The notes: generated by a model not told the origin, from the letters alone. A stretch of DNA of 10,208 bases from Amphiplicatus sp046296195 (GCA_046296195.1 JBKBLR010000061.1:1-10208); one strand, 5' to 3'. Counted from the first letter of the stretch, positions 1 to 6,786 are shown. Program-made: numbers and translations.

Positions 1-65
1 AGCTCAAACGGAACTTCGAGGCCGCCGTCGCCCTCGTCGCCGTCAGAATGTGGTTCCTGATTTGA
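1..65 (+). CDS. Transposase C-terminus, IS5-like (partial, enters from left edge)
   Basis: The third frame is open from the left edge and ends in TGA at 63-65, giving the tail LKRNFEAAVALVAVRMWFLI. This resembles the end of IS5-family DDE transposases, where a basic residue, an Asn-Phe pair and a hydrophobic helix ending in a Trp-containing stretch precede the stop. Such enzymes cut and join the ends of their own insertion sequence. The stop codon falls inside the putative terminal repeat (61-75), a compact arrangement seen in small IS elements. Only about 20 residues are visible, so the family call rests on resemblance and on the adjoining repeat. The catalytic residues lie outside the window. 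Confidence 0.45.
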   Translation, partial: LKRNFEAAVALVAVRMWFLI

Positions 66-75
66 GTCTACACCC
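61..75. mobile_element. Probable right terminal inverted repeat of an IS element
   Basis: TTTGAGTCTACACCC follows directly on the transposase tail and overlaps its stop codon. Read on the other strand it begins GGGTGTAGACTCA, which looks like the terminal repeats of some IS5-family elements. The TAG next to it (76-78) could be part of a short TA-type target duplication. The matching left end lies outside the window, so the boundary is inferred. Confidence 0.4.
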
Positions 76-183
76 TAGAACTCAGAGTGTGATCCGGCCG
101 ACGGATAAGCCCGTAATTCGACCGTTGCGTTCTCCCGATAGCGGTCCGGGGATTCTCCCCCCTTCCGGATCGCATGCGACCCA

Positions 184-222
184 GGCCGCCGTCGGACCGC
201 CCGCCGATGGCGGCCTTTTTTT
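184..222 (+). terminator. Rho-independent terminator, plus strand (orphan)
   Basis: GGCCGCCGTCGG (184-195) pairs with CCGATGGCGGCC (204-215) as a 12-bp stem with one G-U pair and an 8-nt loop. It is followed by seven T residues (216-222). No plus-strand gene in the window ends just before it. It could serve the IS transposase transcript or a gene interrupted by the IS. Confidence 0.7.
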
Positions 223-304
223 GCTGAGCCTTCGGATGGGGGTCCGCAGCGACCGCGGCTGAGCGGCTGTCTCTCATACCTCGCTCGCTGCCCCGCCCTC
301 ACGA

Positions 305-337
305 GCAAAAAGGCGGCGGAGTCGCCTCCGCCGCCTT
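305..337 (-). terminator. Rho-independent terminator of the metalloprotease operon
   Basis: A perfect 12-bp stem (310-321 with 326-337) and a TCGC loop are followed on the minus strand by TTTTTGC. It starts about 39 nt beyond the metalloprotease stop codon, the expected place for the operon's terminator. The short T-rich stretch after the stem on the plus strand means it may also work, more weakly, in that direction. Confidence 0.75.
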
Positions 338-375
338 CTTTGCCGACCATTTCGCCGGTCATCATCGTCAGAGGA

Positions 376-2316
376 TCAAGGCAGCGAGCTCGGCGTGAAA
401 TTGAGCTCGACGATCCAGTTCGCGTTCGTGCGCGGCGCGAAAGGCCCGCCGTTGACTGACAGATACGACCTGCCGGTCGACGCTCCGACCGCGGTCGCCT
501 GCAGGCCGAGCAGCGGCGGACGCGGGTCGTCCGCCCGCGGGAAGTCATTCTTCGCTTCCAGCACGGCGAAGACGTCGAGCGTCGGATCGGCTTCAAGCGC
601 GGCGCGCGCCGTCGCCGAAACGCTCGTCGGATTGAGGAAGAACAGCGGCGTTGAGTCGGCGTCCTGGCCGACAAACTCCGTTTCGGCGTAGAGCGGCGCG
701 TTGAGGTCGATCGACGCCGACCCATCAGGGTTGACCCGCCCGAGGAACACGCCCGCCCGCTTCCAGACGCTGACGACGGAAGCGTCGAAGACGCCGGTGC
801 GGAAGGTCGCCGTGGTCATCTTGGCGCCACGGTTGAGCAGCGCCAAAACGTCAGCGTTCGTGAACCGCTCGGCGTAGATGACGTCGAGAACGCCGATGGC
901 GGCGCCGGTCCCGATGTTCGTCAGGGCGCCGGCGTTGCGGAGAGTCACGTCAATGTTGGTGATGACGTCGGCGTTGGTCACGCTCGACAGCGAAGCGTTC
1001 ACCACAGTGACTTGGCCTGGGTTCATTTCGAGCGCGCCTTCAAGCGCGTCTGAAGAGCGGAATTCCTCCGGGTAGCCGTGCTGGCCGAGAATGCCGCCGA
1101 TCTGAGCCGTGATGGAGATGTTGCCCGTCGCCGCCGGATCGCCGTCAAGGGCTTGCATGGCAAGCTCGTAGCGCCCCTTCGGCACCGGGATCACATACTG
1201 ATTCGAGATGACCGAGGCCTCCACTGGCCCGACAAAGACGTTGAAGCCGTCCGGGCTGAAGGCGCGGGCCGTGCCGGAATAGGCGCTGACGATCGCCCGA
1301 CCGCGCTTGCCGGGCTGCTTGGCGAGAATGTTCCCGCCGAGCACGCCGAAGCCGTCCTGGAGATACGCCCCGCTGATGGTCACATAGACGTCGCTGAAAT
1401 TGACGTCGCCCGGCCCCGGCACGCTGGGTCCGGTCACGTCTTTTCCGACGGGATAGATGAATGACGACCAAGCGATGTCGTCAGAATGCAACGTGCGGCC
1501 GCCCGCCTCGCTGAAGCGGTCGTCGATGTCGATAAACGGGAACATCGTGGCGCCGGTGCCGTCGTTGATCGAGATCTGGTTGATGAAGCTGTGCGCGAGG
1601 CCGTGACTGTGCCCGAATTCATGCACAGCGACGGTCCGTATGTCCGTGCGCCGCTGCGGCTCGCCAGCGAGTGTCGAAGTGGGCGTAAGCTCCCACACGA
1701 TCGCGGGGGCGAGGAGGTTATTGAACTGCACGTCATTGTCGAGGATCGTGCCGGCCTTGTAGTCGCCGTCCGGAAACTCGATATCGCCGTCGCCGTCGAA
1801 GTCATGGCAGGTGGAAACCGAGGTTGCGCTGGTGTCGAACACGTCGCTGTCACCGTCCCCGTCGATATCGTCGCCCGGGAGGAACGTCGCATCTTCTTGA
1901 AGAGAGACGGAGGGCGAAGACGCGAGGAACCCGGACCCGGCCGGCGTCTCAAAGGTGAGCTCGTTGATGAAGTCGAACGTCCTGAGGCCGTTTCCGAGCG
2001 TCTTGACGGTCGGAACCGTCATCTTGATGTAAGAGGTCTTGATGTTGTTCCACTGGTTGAACGCATGGCGCATTTCCTTGACCCAGGTGGAGGCGGGGAT
2101 AGTCGACCCACTGACGCCGATTGCGGGTGTGTTGTCGGCGACGTAGACGACGTTGGTACAGCGATCGTCCCAGAAGATCGGCACGATCTCCACATCTTCA
2201 AATCCGGGGAAAAAGTTCGACTCGCCGGTGAATTTGAACGTGTCGAGACGGCCGCCCGCGGCGGCCTGCGACGCAACCATCGCAAGGGCGCTCGCGCATA
2301 TGAGAATTCTGTTCAT
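376..2316 (-). CDS. Secreted matrixin-like (metzincin) zinc metalloprotease
   Basis: A 646-residue exported zinc endopeptidase. The start at 2316 is preferred over an in-frame start at 2343 because AGGAG lies correctly spaced before it and because it opens directly into a Sec signal peptide (residues 1-20, ending in AQA-type small residues: SQAAA). The catalytic motif HEFGHSHGLAH (H232, E233, H236, H242) fits the metzincin signature HExxHxxGxxH, and M258 in GATMFPF is the likely Met-turn. A helix at 81-91 (EMRHAFNQWNN) resembles the first helix of matrixin catalytic domains. Between it and the zinc helix sit two Asp/Gly-rich loops (149-161 and 172-185) of calcium-binding type. Residues beyond 300 look like beta-sandwich domains, including a stretch (about 340-405) similar in style to carboxypeptidase regulatory-like domains. 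No C-terminal anchor is visible, so release to the medium or periplasm is likely. It is second in a two-gene operon. The protease class is firm; the substrate is unknown. Confidence 0.88.
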   Translation of the reverse strand: MNRILICASALAMVASQAAAGGRLDTFKFTGESNFFPGFEDVEIVPIFWDDRCTNVVYVADNTPAIGVSGSTIPASTWVKEMRHAFNQWNNIKTSYIKMTVPTVKTLGNGLRTFDFINELTFETPAGSGFLASSPSVSLQEDATFLPGDDIDGDGDSDVFDTSATSVSTCHDFDGDGDIEFPDGDYKAGTILDNDVQFNNLLAPAIVWELTPTSTLAGEPQRRTDIRTVAVHEFGHSHGLAHSFINQISINDGTGATMFPFIDIDDRFSEAGGRTLHSDDIAWSSFIYPVGKDVTGPSVPGPGDVNFSDVYVTISGAYLQDGFGVLGGNILAKQPGKRGRAIVSAYSGTARAFSPDGFNVFVGPVEASVISNQYVIPVPKGRYELAMQALDGDPAATGNISITAQIGGILGQHGYPEEFRSSDALEGALEMNPGQVTVVNASLSSVTNADVITNIDVTLRNAGALTNIGTGAAIGVLDVIYAERFTNADVLALLNRGAKMTTATFRTGVFDASVVSVWKRAGVFLGRVNPDGSASIDLNAPLYAETEFVGQDADSTPLFFLNPTSVSATARAALEADPTLDVFAVLEAKNDFPRADDPRPPLLGLQATAVGASTGRSYLSVNGGPFAPRTNANWIVELNFTPSSLP

Positions 2317-2353
2317 CGATAACTCCTGATTTGACCGTTTCAATCTCGCAGGC

Positions 2354-2908
2354 TCACTCGCCGGTTTCGCGGCGCGGCTTGGTTCCGCGGCTCAGCGCCG
2401 AGTCCCACTCCTTGCGGACACGCGCCGTCGCGGCGCCGATGGCCTGCGGGCCGGGACCGCCGGGCAACATGACGGCGCGGCCATCCTTAGTCTTGAAGAC
2501 TGGCGAAGAGCCCTGATTGACGCCGACGACGGCGAAAGCCTCCGAAGGCCCGTCCTTCAGGAACAACATATGTTCGCTCCCATCCGCGAAGACCGGCGCG
2601 TCAGGCGTTGATTCGCGAAGGAGAAACTTGCCGGACCTGAAGGTCCCGCCGGACACTTCGACTTCCAGGCTCGTGGGAGCCTCGCCAGCGATGCTTTCCT
2701 CCACGTTGAACGTCGTGATCGTCACCAAGCCGCCGCTCGCGCTTCTTTCAACGCGCGAGGACACCGCTTCGCCGACAACGATCACGTCTGAATTCGCGAC
2801 GAGATCCTCAAAGCTCATCTGCAACAATGTGGTCGCCGAGGCGCTCGTCGCGAGGACGGCGAGCGCGCCGGCCGCGAGCAACCCCGCGCGATGCTTCTTC
2901 ATAAGCAT
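2354..2908 (-). CDS. Exported protein of unknown function, partner gene of the metalloprotease
   Basis: A 184-residue protein. The start at 2908 is chosen because AGGAG precedes it at about 7 nt; a second Met two codons on has worse spacing. Residues 1-25 form a Sec signal peptide (KK, hydrophobic core, cleavage near SASA-TT). The mature part is beta-rich. It has an early LxxLVANSDVIVVGEAVS segment, a VTITTFNVEESIAG strand pair, an EVEVSGG motif, and a MLFLKDG strand followed by AFAVVGVNQG. From general familiarity, not a search, this pattern recalls small exported proteins encoded beside matrixin proteases in several bacterial phyla. It lies 37 bp upstream of the protease, in the same transcript. 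A role as inhibitor, chaperone or co-secreted binding partner is possible but only inferred from the pairing. The C-terminus is charged and probably disordered. Confidence 0.8.
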   Translation of the reverse strand: MLMKKHRAGLLAAGALAVLATSASATTLLQMSFEDLVANSDVIVVGEAVSSRVERSASGGLVTITTFNVEESIAGEAPTSLEVEVSGGTFRSGKFLLRESTPDAPVFADGSEHMLFLKDGPSEAFAVVGVNQGSSPVFKTKDGRAVMLPGGPGPQAIGAATARVRKEWDSALSRGTKPRRETGE

Positions 2909-2972
2909 GCTGGTCTCCTGGTTACGCTGTGATGAGGGGCGGGGCCTCCCCCGAGCCCTCGACAGAACTTTG

Positions 2973-3001
2973 ATGCTATTGACGCCCTCCAATCTTGTAA
3001 A
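2973..3001 (-). promoter_or_regulatory. Promoter of the exported protein/metalloprotease operon
   Basis: On the minus strand a -35 box TTTACA (2996-3001) and a -10 box TAGCAT (2973-2978) are separated by 17 nt, close to the sigma-70 consensus. Transcription would begin near 2966, leaving a leader of about 58 nt before the start at 2908. Confidence 0.5.
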
Positions 3002-3021
3002 GCTGCGGCGTCCTGAAAATT

Positions 3022-3049
3022 TTGACACGCCTATTGGTTGGCTTATTCT
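3022..3049 (+). promoter_or_regulatory. Divergent plus-strand promoter with consensus -35
   Basis: A perfect TTGACA (3022-3027), a 16-nt spacer and TATTCT (3044-3049) form the best sigma-70-like match I found in the window. It points away from the metalloprotease operon promoter, from which it is 20 bp away. No convincing protein gene follows on the plus strand; two terminators lie about 210-260 nt downstream. Confidence 0.45.
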
Positions 3050-3055
3050 ACGGTC

Positions 3056-3299
3056 TATTTACACCAAAAGCTTGCAGTCGCTTCATCCGAACCGCAATGC
3101 AGCATGGTTTCGCCAGCGAGAGCGACGGCTTCACCGACGCAATCGCGGCGCGCGAAGTTTGCCTCACAAGGCGCGGCGGCCTTGCCGGTCCGCAACAATT
3201 GATGCGCCCAAGGCGGGAGATGGTTTCAGCAGGGCGTAGCTCTTTTCGACTTGTGCGGAAATGCAGAGGCGGAGACATCAGGCGCAATACCGCCTTTTT
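3056..3299 (+). ncRNA. Candidate small RNA between a divergent promoter and tandem terminators
   Basis: This gene-free stretch begins about 7 nt after a strong promoter (3022-3049) and ends at a hairpin with a five-T tail (3267-3299), implying a transcript of roughly 240 nt. No reading frame inside it has a good ribosome-binding site, and the frames that are open run straight through the terminators. It does not match 6S RNA, tmRNA, RNase P RNA or SRP RNA as far as I can recognise. The evidence is purely the promoter-terminator pairing; a short mRNA leader or a chance promoter are alternatives. Confidence 0.3.
3267..3299 (+). terminator. Rho-independent terminator, plus strand (first of a tandem pair)
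   Basis: AGGCGG (3267-3272) pairs with CCGCCT (3290-3295) across a 17-nt loop and is followed by a run of T residues (3295-3299). It ends the candidate small-RNA transcript. Confidence 0.4.
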
Positions 3300-3318
3300 A
3301 AGCGCCATCGGCGCTTTT
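3300..3318 (+). terminator. Second tandem terminator hairpin, plus strand
   Basis: AAGCGCC (3300-3306), loop ATC, GGCGCTT (3310-3316), then TTTTCT. The compact 7-bp stem and T-run favour the plus strand. On the minus strand, where it lies about 25 nt beyond the stop of the small membrane-protein gene, the hairpin is followed by A residues, so it would be a poor terminator there. Confidence 0.5.
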
Positions 3319-3341
3319 CTCCGAAAGACGTATGAGAAAAT

Positions 3342-3767
3342 CTATTCCGTCGAGGGCGGTATGAAGGCGTCGTCGCCGGCCGAGAATTCGGGCCCGCGCT
3401 TGCCGCTTTGCCGCTGACGCTCCTCTGCGCCGTCGTTCCGTGCGAACCAGGACAATCTCGAAACCTTGTCGAGCTTTTCTCGGCTAAGATTGATCTTCTG
3501 AATGAGGCCTGCGACGCTTTCCTCCGCTTTTGCGGTCGAGAGCTTCGCCGTTTCGATCGCATTGATCATGGCGTCCGCGCGCGCGTGCGCGTCGGTCAGG
3601 TCCTTGATCGCATGTTCCGATTCGGCCGCGATCATCGCGTTCGCGGCTTCCGCTGCTTCCGTGATCGCCGCGAATTTCCGCTTGGCCGCCGCCAGCGTGA
3701 CCAACGTTCCCACCACGGCGCCCGCCGCGAAAAGCGCCGCGCCTCCGCCTGCAAGCAACAAACTCAT
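3342..3767 (-). CDS. Small membrane-anchored coiled-coil protein, unknown function
   Basis: A 141-residue protein if translation starts at ATG 3767, which has AGGGG about 8 nt upstream. Longer in-frame versions from ATG 3824 or TTG 3830 would add an Arg-rich stretch before the membrane segment and are less convincing. Residues 3-28 form one Gly/Ala/Leu-rich transmembrane segment followed by a basic stop (KRK), suggesting an N-terminal anchor with the rest in the cytoplasm or periplasm. Residues 33-105 are rich in Ala, Glu and Lys and alternate in a heptad-like way, consistent with a coiled coil. The tail is polar. No family is recognised. The gene lies 185 bp downstream of the DUF2783 gene on the same strand, with a possible promoter of its own. 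Confidence 0.6.
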   Translation of the reverse strand: MSLLLAGGGAALFAAGAVVGTLVTLAAAKRKFAAITEAAEAANAMIAAESEHAIKDLTDAHARADAMINAIETAKLSTAKAEESVAGLIQKINLSREKLDKVSRLSWFARNDGAEERQRQSGKRGPEFSAGDDAFIPPSTE

Positions 3768-3835
3768 GAGCGCGCCCCTGCCCCAGGGCCGACGCCTCCT
3801 TGCAGCGCCGGCGACTGCCACCATTCCCAAACCGG

Positions 3836-3864
3836 AGTGAACGCCTGCCGCACGGATTGGTCAA
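3836..3864 (-). promoter_or_regulatory. Weak candidate promoter for the small membrane protein
   Basis: On the minus strand TTGACC (3859-3864) is followed after 17 nt by TTCACT (3836-3841). The -35 is good and the -10 poor. Transcription would begin near 3829, about 60 nt before the preferred start at 3767. Confidence 0.25.
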
Positions 3865-3924
3865 GGCCGATCCGGCCTCACCGGCAAGGAAACGCTGGAA
3901 AGGCGCCGTCAGTCCTGCCATGCA

Positions 3925-3942
3925 CGCCGTCGGCGGACGGCG
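3925..3942 (-). other. Short hairpin after the DUF2783 gene
   Basis: CGCCGTC (3925-3931) and GACGGCG (3936-3942) can pair with a 4-nt loop just beyond the DUF2783 stop. There is no T-run, so if it marks the end of the operon it would do so only as an mRNA-stabilising or Rho-assisted structure. Confidence 0.25.
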
Positions 3943-3952
3943 ATGGGAACGC

Positions 3953-4153
3953 TTATTGGTCGCCCGCGCCCACCCGTGCGAGCCTCGCCGCCTCGCGAAT
4001 GATTTCAAGGTCCCCGATGTGATTCGCGAGAATGAGAATAAGGCGCGCATTGGCGGCCGCGCTCTCCTCCTCGCTGAGGCCATCGTGAAGGCGAATGAGC
4101 GCCTCGTAGATGTCGTCAGGGGCGGCGGCGTTCGGTGATGTGATCAGCGGCAT
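3953..4153 (-). CDS. DUF2783 family protein
   Basis: A 66-residue protein. The start at 4153 is chosen because the conserved part begins just after it and it lies 11 nt beyond the monooxygenase stop; the longer in-frame extension overlaps that gene and is Arg-rich and unlike the family. The sequence shows the features I associate with DUF2783: a D-x-Y pair (14-16), H23, the LSEEES turn (26-31) and the core ARLILILANHIGD (36-48), followed by a helix. It is probably a small all-helical cytoplasmic protein. The function of the family is unknown. It is commonly found beside FAD-dependent hydroxylases and MBL-fold hydrolases, as here, so it may be an accessory factor of that unit; this is inference. 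No strong ribosome-binding site is visible, so translation may be coupled to the upstream gene. Confidence 0.82.
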   Translation of the reverse strand: MPLITSPNAAAPDDIYEALIRLHDGLSEEESAAANARLILILANHIGDLEIIREAARLARVGAGDQ

Positions 4154-4164
4154 TGAACAGCGCC

Positions 4165-5793
4165 CTAACCCGTCCCCGCCGCCCGCGCGAGCGCGTCGGC
4201 GACTTGGTCCGTTGTCGGATGGCGCCATCGCGCTGCTATGTGCTGATCGGGCCGGACAAGATAAACTGCGTCTTCCGCGGCGGCGTAGCGTTCTGCGCAA
4301 AGCCCGCCGATATCGTGCAGATCTGCGCTTGGGCCGGCGATGGAGATCAGCCGCGCGCGTTCTCGAAACCGGGCTGACAGCTCCTTCTTTCGCGACGCCG
4401 CCGCGCCAAAAAGGAGCAGCGCGAAATCATCGCCAAGCTGCGATAGCAGCCAAGGCTCCCCCGATCGCGCGGCGACTGGCGCATCAACGGCGACGGCGCC
4501 CGGCGCGGGGCCGCCGGAAAAGTCCGAGTCGGGAGCTGACAGCGGACTCTCGCGATAAGGCACGGGCGCCGACAGGCGGCCGGAATTGACAAAGGGCCGC
4601 GCAAATGCATGCCGCCGCGAAAGCTCAAGGGTCGCATCGCGCAGGAGCCTCGCGGCCTTGGACTTTGGCGTCATGAAGTCCGTCGAGCGGGATGAAATCT
4701 TTATGTTCTCTTCGGCGATGGCGACCGCTTCCAGATCATAGCTTTCAAGCAGGGACGCGGGTGATTTTCCGGAGAGAACGCGCGCGAGCTTCCAGCCGAG
4801 ATTGTCCGCCTGCTGAAGGCCGCCATTGCACCCGCGCGCGCCGAACGGCGAGACGACCTGCGCCGCATCTCCGAGAAAAATCACGCGCCCATTAAGGAAA
4901 CGCACCATCCGCCGGCATTGGAAGGTGTAGACGGAGATCCATTCATACGCGTACTCGACTTCAGATCCGAGCATTCCCCTGACGAAAGGATCGACGTTCT
5001 CCGGGCGAACTGCGGCTTCGCGGTCGATGTCCCAGCCGAGCTGAAAATCGAGCCGCCAGACGCCATCAGGCTGTTTGTGGACAAGGCTCGACCAACCCGG
5101 CCAGGGCGGATCGAAATAAAAATGCCGCTCGGCCGGGCGGTCGCTTGCGAGACGCACGTCGGCGATCAGGAAATTGTCTTCGAAGATCCGTCCTTCGAAG
5201 TCGAGGCCCATCGTCTTGCGAAGGGTCGAGCGCACGCCGTCGCAGGCGGCGACATAATCCGCCTCGATTTCGTAGTCGGCGCCGTCCGCCGAGACGCTGA
5301 GCACGGCGGCGTCAGAAGTCTGGCGGACGCCGGTCGCTCGGTGCCCCCAGCGGAGGTCGATTGACGGGTGTTTCCTGACCTCGTCGACGAGATATTCTTC
5401 GACGTAATACTGCTGAATGTTCACGAAGGCCGGGTTCTTCTGCGCCTTCACCGGCAAGAGGTCGAACTCGTAAATCGGCTCGGGATCGCTCCCCCAGAAG
5501 ACCTTCCCCTTGTCCCAGCGAACGCCCTTTTCCCGAACGCGGTCGCCGACGCCGAGCCGGTCGAAAATCTCAAGCGACCGCTTGGAAAAGCAGATCGCTT
5601 TCGAGCCCCGCGCGATGAAATCAAGCGCCGTTACGACGACGACGGGCACGCCGCGCCGACTGAGATCAAGCGCCAGCGACAGCCCGACGGGCCCCGCGCC
5701 GACGATGACGACGTTCGCCTTGTCGCGCCTCGACGAGGGCCGCGGCGTTCGGTCCATCCTCTTCCAGACCGGAACTCCGTTGGTCGTCTGCAT
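4165..5793 (-). CDS. FAD-dependent monooxygenase, PheA/TfdB/MhpA type
   Basis: A 542-residue flavoprotein hydroxylase of the aromatic-hydroxylase superfamily (FAD_binding_3). Enzymes of this group use NAD(P)H and O2 to hydroxylate phenolic or related rings. The Rossmann motif GAGPVG is at 32-37, the DG motif (ACDGVRSTLRK) at 183-193, and the GD motif with the following FAD loop (FLGDAAQVVSPFGARGCNGG) at 306-325, leading into QQADNLGWKLA at 327-337. The last third resembles the thioredoxin-like C-terminal domain of the phenol hydroxylase subgroup, ending in YLVRPDQHIAARW. Length is normal for the family. The start at 5793 has GGGAG immediately upstream, overlapping the stop of the MBL-fold gene 8 nt away. 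The gene is the middle of a three-gene operon. The substrate cannot be told from sequence; an aromatic acid or phenol is the family expectation. Confidence 0.9.
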   Translation of the reverse strand: MQTTNGVPVWKRMDRTPRPSSRRDKANVVIVGAGPVGLSLALDLSRRGVPVVVVTALDFIARGSKAICFSKRSLEIFDRLGVGDRVREKGVRWDKGKVFWGSDPEPIYEFDLLPVKAQKNPAFVNIQQYYVEEYLVDEVRKHPSIDLRWGHRATGVRQTSDAAVLSVSADGADYEIEADYVAACDGVRSTLRKTMGLDFEGRIFEDNFLIADVRLASDRPAERHFYFDPPWPGWSSLVHKQPDGVWRLDFQLGWDIDREAAVRPENVDPFVRGMLGSEVEYAYEWISVYTFQCRRMVRFLNGRVIFLGDAAQVVSPFGARGCNGGLQQADNLGWKLARVLSGKSPASLLESYDLEAVAIAEENIKISSRSTDFMTPKSKAARLLRDATLELSRRHAFARPFVNSGRLSAPVPYRESPLSAPDSDFSGGPAPGAVAVDAPVAARSGEPWLLSQLGDDFALLLFGAAASRKKELSARFRERARLISIAGPSADLHDIGGLCAERYAAAEDAVYLVRPDQHIAARWRHPTTDQVADALARAAGTG

Positions 5794-5801
5794 CTGCTCC
5801 C

Positions 5802-6761
5802 TCAGCCCTGCAGCGCCGCCCAGACCGCGCGATCACGCTCCGCCGTCCAGATACGCGGCCAGTCGACGCCATCATATTCGTCCCAGAGCCGCTGCACGTT
5901 GAATGGCATGCAATGCTCGAAGATGGGCCATTTGCCGTAACGCGGCGCCAGCGCTGAATGCGCGGCGGCGAAGGCGTCCTTGAGCGTTCCGCCGCGGCCA
6001 TGCACGTCCTTCACCGTGCGGCGCATCTCGTTGAGGAAATGCCGAGTCTGATCGATTGCAGCCTGCGACTCCGCGCGGGATCTGGTGACGCGGCCGCGTC
6101 CGCCGACGATCGCCTCGGCGCCGAAGCGGGTGACGCGGTCGAGCGTCGATGTCGACCAGTCCATGTGAAAAGCGTCCCCAGTGTAGAGCGCGGCCTCCGA
6201 TTCAACGAGATCGCCGGCGAACATGACTTTGTCCTTCGGCAGCCACGCAACGATATCACCGGCGGTATGACCGCGTCCGCAATAGTGAAGCTCCAGATCG
6301 CCGCGCGACCCGCCGAGCGGGATCGTCATCGACGAGGCGAAGGTCAGGGTCGGATGTGTAAGCCCGGGAACGCCCGCCGGCTCCTTGAAGAGGCGCGGCA
6401 TCCGGCCGAATTCCGACGCCCAGTCTTCCATGCCCCGCTCCTCGATGAGCGCACGGGTAAGGTCATGAGCGATGATTTCCCTGGCCTCAAACGCGGAAGC
6501 GCCGAGGACGCGGACGGCATGGTAATGCGTCAGGACCAGGTAGCGCACCGGCTTGTCGGTGTGCCGGCGCAATTGCGCCAGCCAGTCCCGCGCGGCGGCG
6601 GGCGTCGCCCGCGCTTCGATCGCGACAATGAAGTCTTCGCCTTCGACAGCGCCGACATTGGGGTCGCCCTCCGCGGTCAGCGCATAAACGCCGGAGCCCA
6701 GAACCTCGAGCGTCTCCTGTTTCGGCTCAAGATCGGCCGACGACGCGAACGGCTTGGTCAT
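5802..6761 (-). CDS. MBL-fold metallo-hydrolase with a degenerate metal-binding motif
   Basis: A 319-residue protein of the metallo-beta-lactamase superfamily. The start at 6761 has a strong GGAGG four nt upstream. The fold is recognisable from LVLTHYHAVRVLGA (75-88), GRGHTAGDIVAW (162-173) and VMFAGDLVE (179-187). The usual THxHxDH motif is changed: H79 and H81 remain, but the Asp and third His are replaced by V83 and R84. H165 and D184 are kept, while the usual late His appears as R222 in GGRGR. I recall the HYHAVRVLG variant from proteins of this kind, so it is probably a subfamily trait rather than damage. It is the first gene of an operon with an FAD monooxygenase and DUF2783, and may hydrolyse a product of the monooxygenase, for example a thioester or lactone. 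That is inference. Confidence 0.88.
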   Translation of the reverse strand: MTKPFASSADLEPKQETLEVLGSGVYALTAEGDPNVGAVEGEDFIVAIEARATPAAARDWLAQLRRHTDKPVRYLVLTHYHAVRVLGASAFEAREIIAHDLTRALIEERGMEDWASEFGRMPRLFKEPAGVPGLTHPTLTFASSMTIPLGGSRGDLELHYCGRGHTAGDIVAWLPKDKVMFAGDLVESEAALYTGDAFHMDWSTSTLDRVTRFGAEAIVGGRGRVTRSRAESQAAIDQTRHFLNEMRRTVKDVHGRGGTLKDAFAAAHSALAPRYGKWPIFEHCMPFNVQRLWDEYDGVDWPRIWTAERDRAVWAALQG

Positions 6762-6786
6762 TTTTCCTCCCGCGCAAGCGTCGCCA

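Larger units (their letters stand above)
76..375. other. Intergenic region without a recognisable gene
   Basis: No reading frame here has both a plausible ribosome-binding site and protein-like content. The region contains a small hairpin (GGGGA, loop TTC, TCCCC at 148-160) and two strong terminator hairpins, described separately. No tRNA or rRNA fragment was recognised. The stretch from 76 to 183 could be the former 3' tail of a gene or transcript separated from its body by the IS insertion, but this cannot be shown from the window alone. Confidence 0.5.

Noticed and set aside
76..183. Possible tRNA or rRNA remnant beside the IS end
   Set aside because: A search by eye for a T-arm, anticodon arm and acceptor pairing found only an isolated GGGGA/TCCCC hairpin, not a cloverleaf.
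1486..2322. Plus-strand open frame opposite the metalloprotease
   Set aside because: It lies opposite the signal peptide and catalytic domain of a well-supported gene and has no motif or ribosome-binding site of its own.
3022..3417. Plus-strand open frame of about 130 codons in the gap after the protease operon
   Set aside because: Its nominal start coincides with the -35 box, it has no ribosome-binding site, it reads through both terminator hairpins and overlaps the end of the membrane-protein gene, and the product resembles nothing I know.
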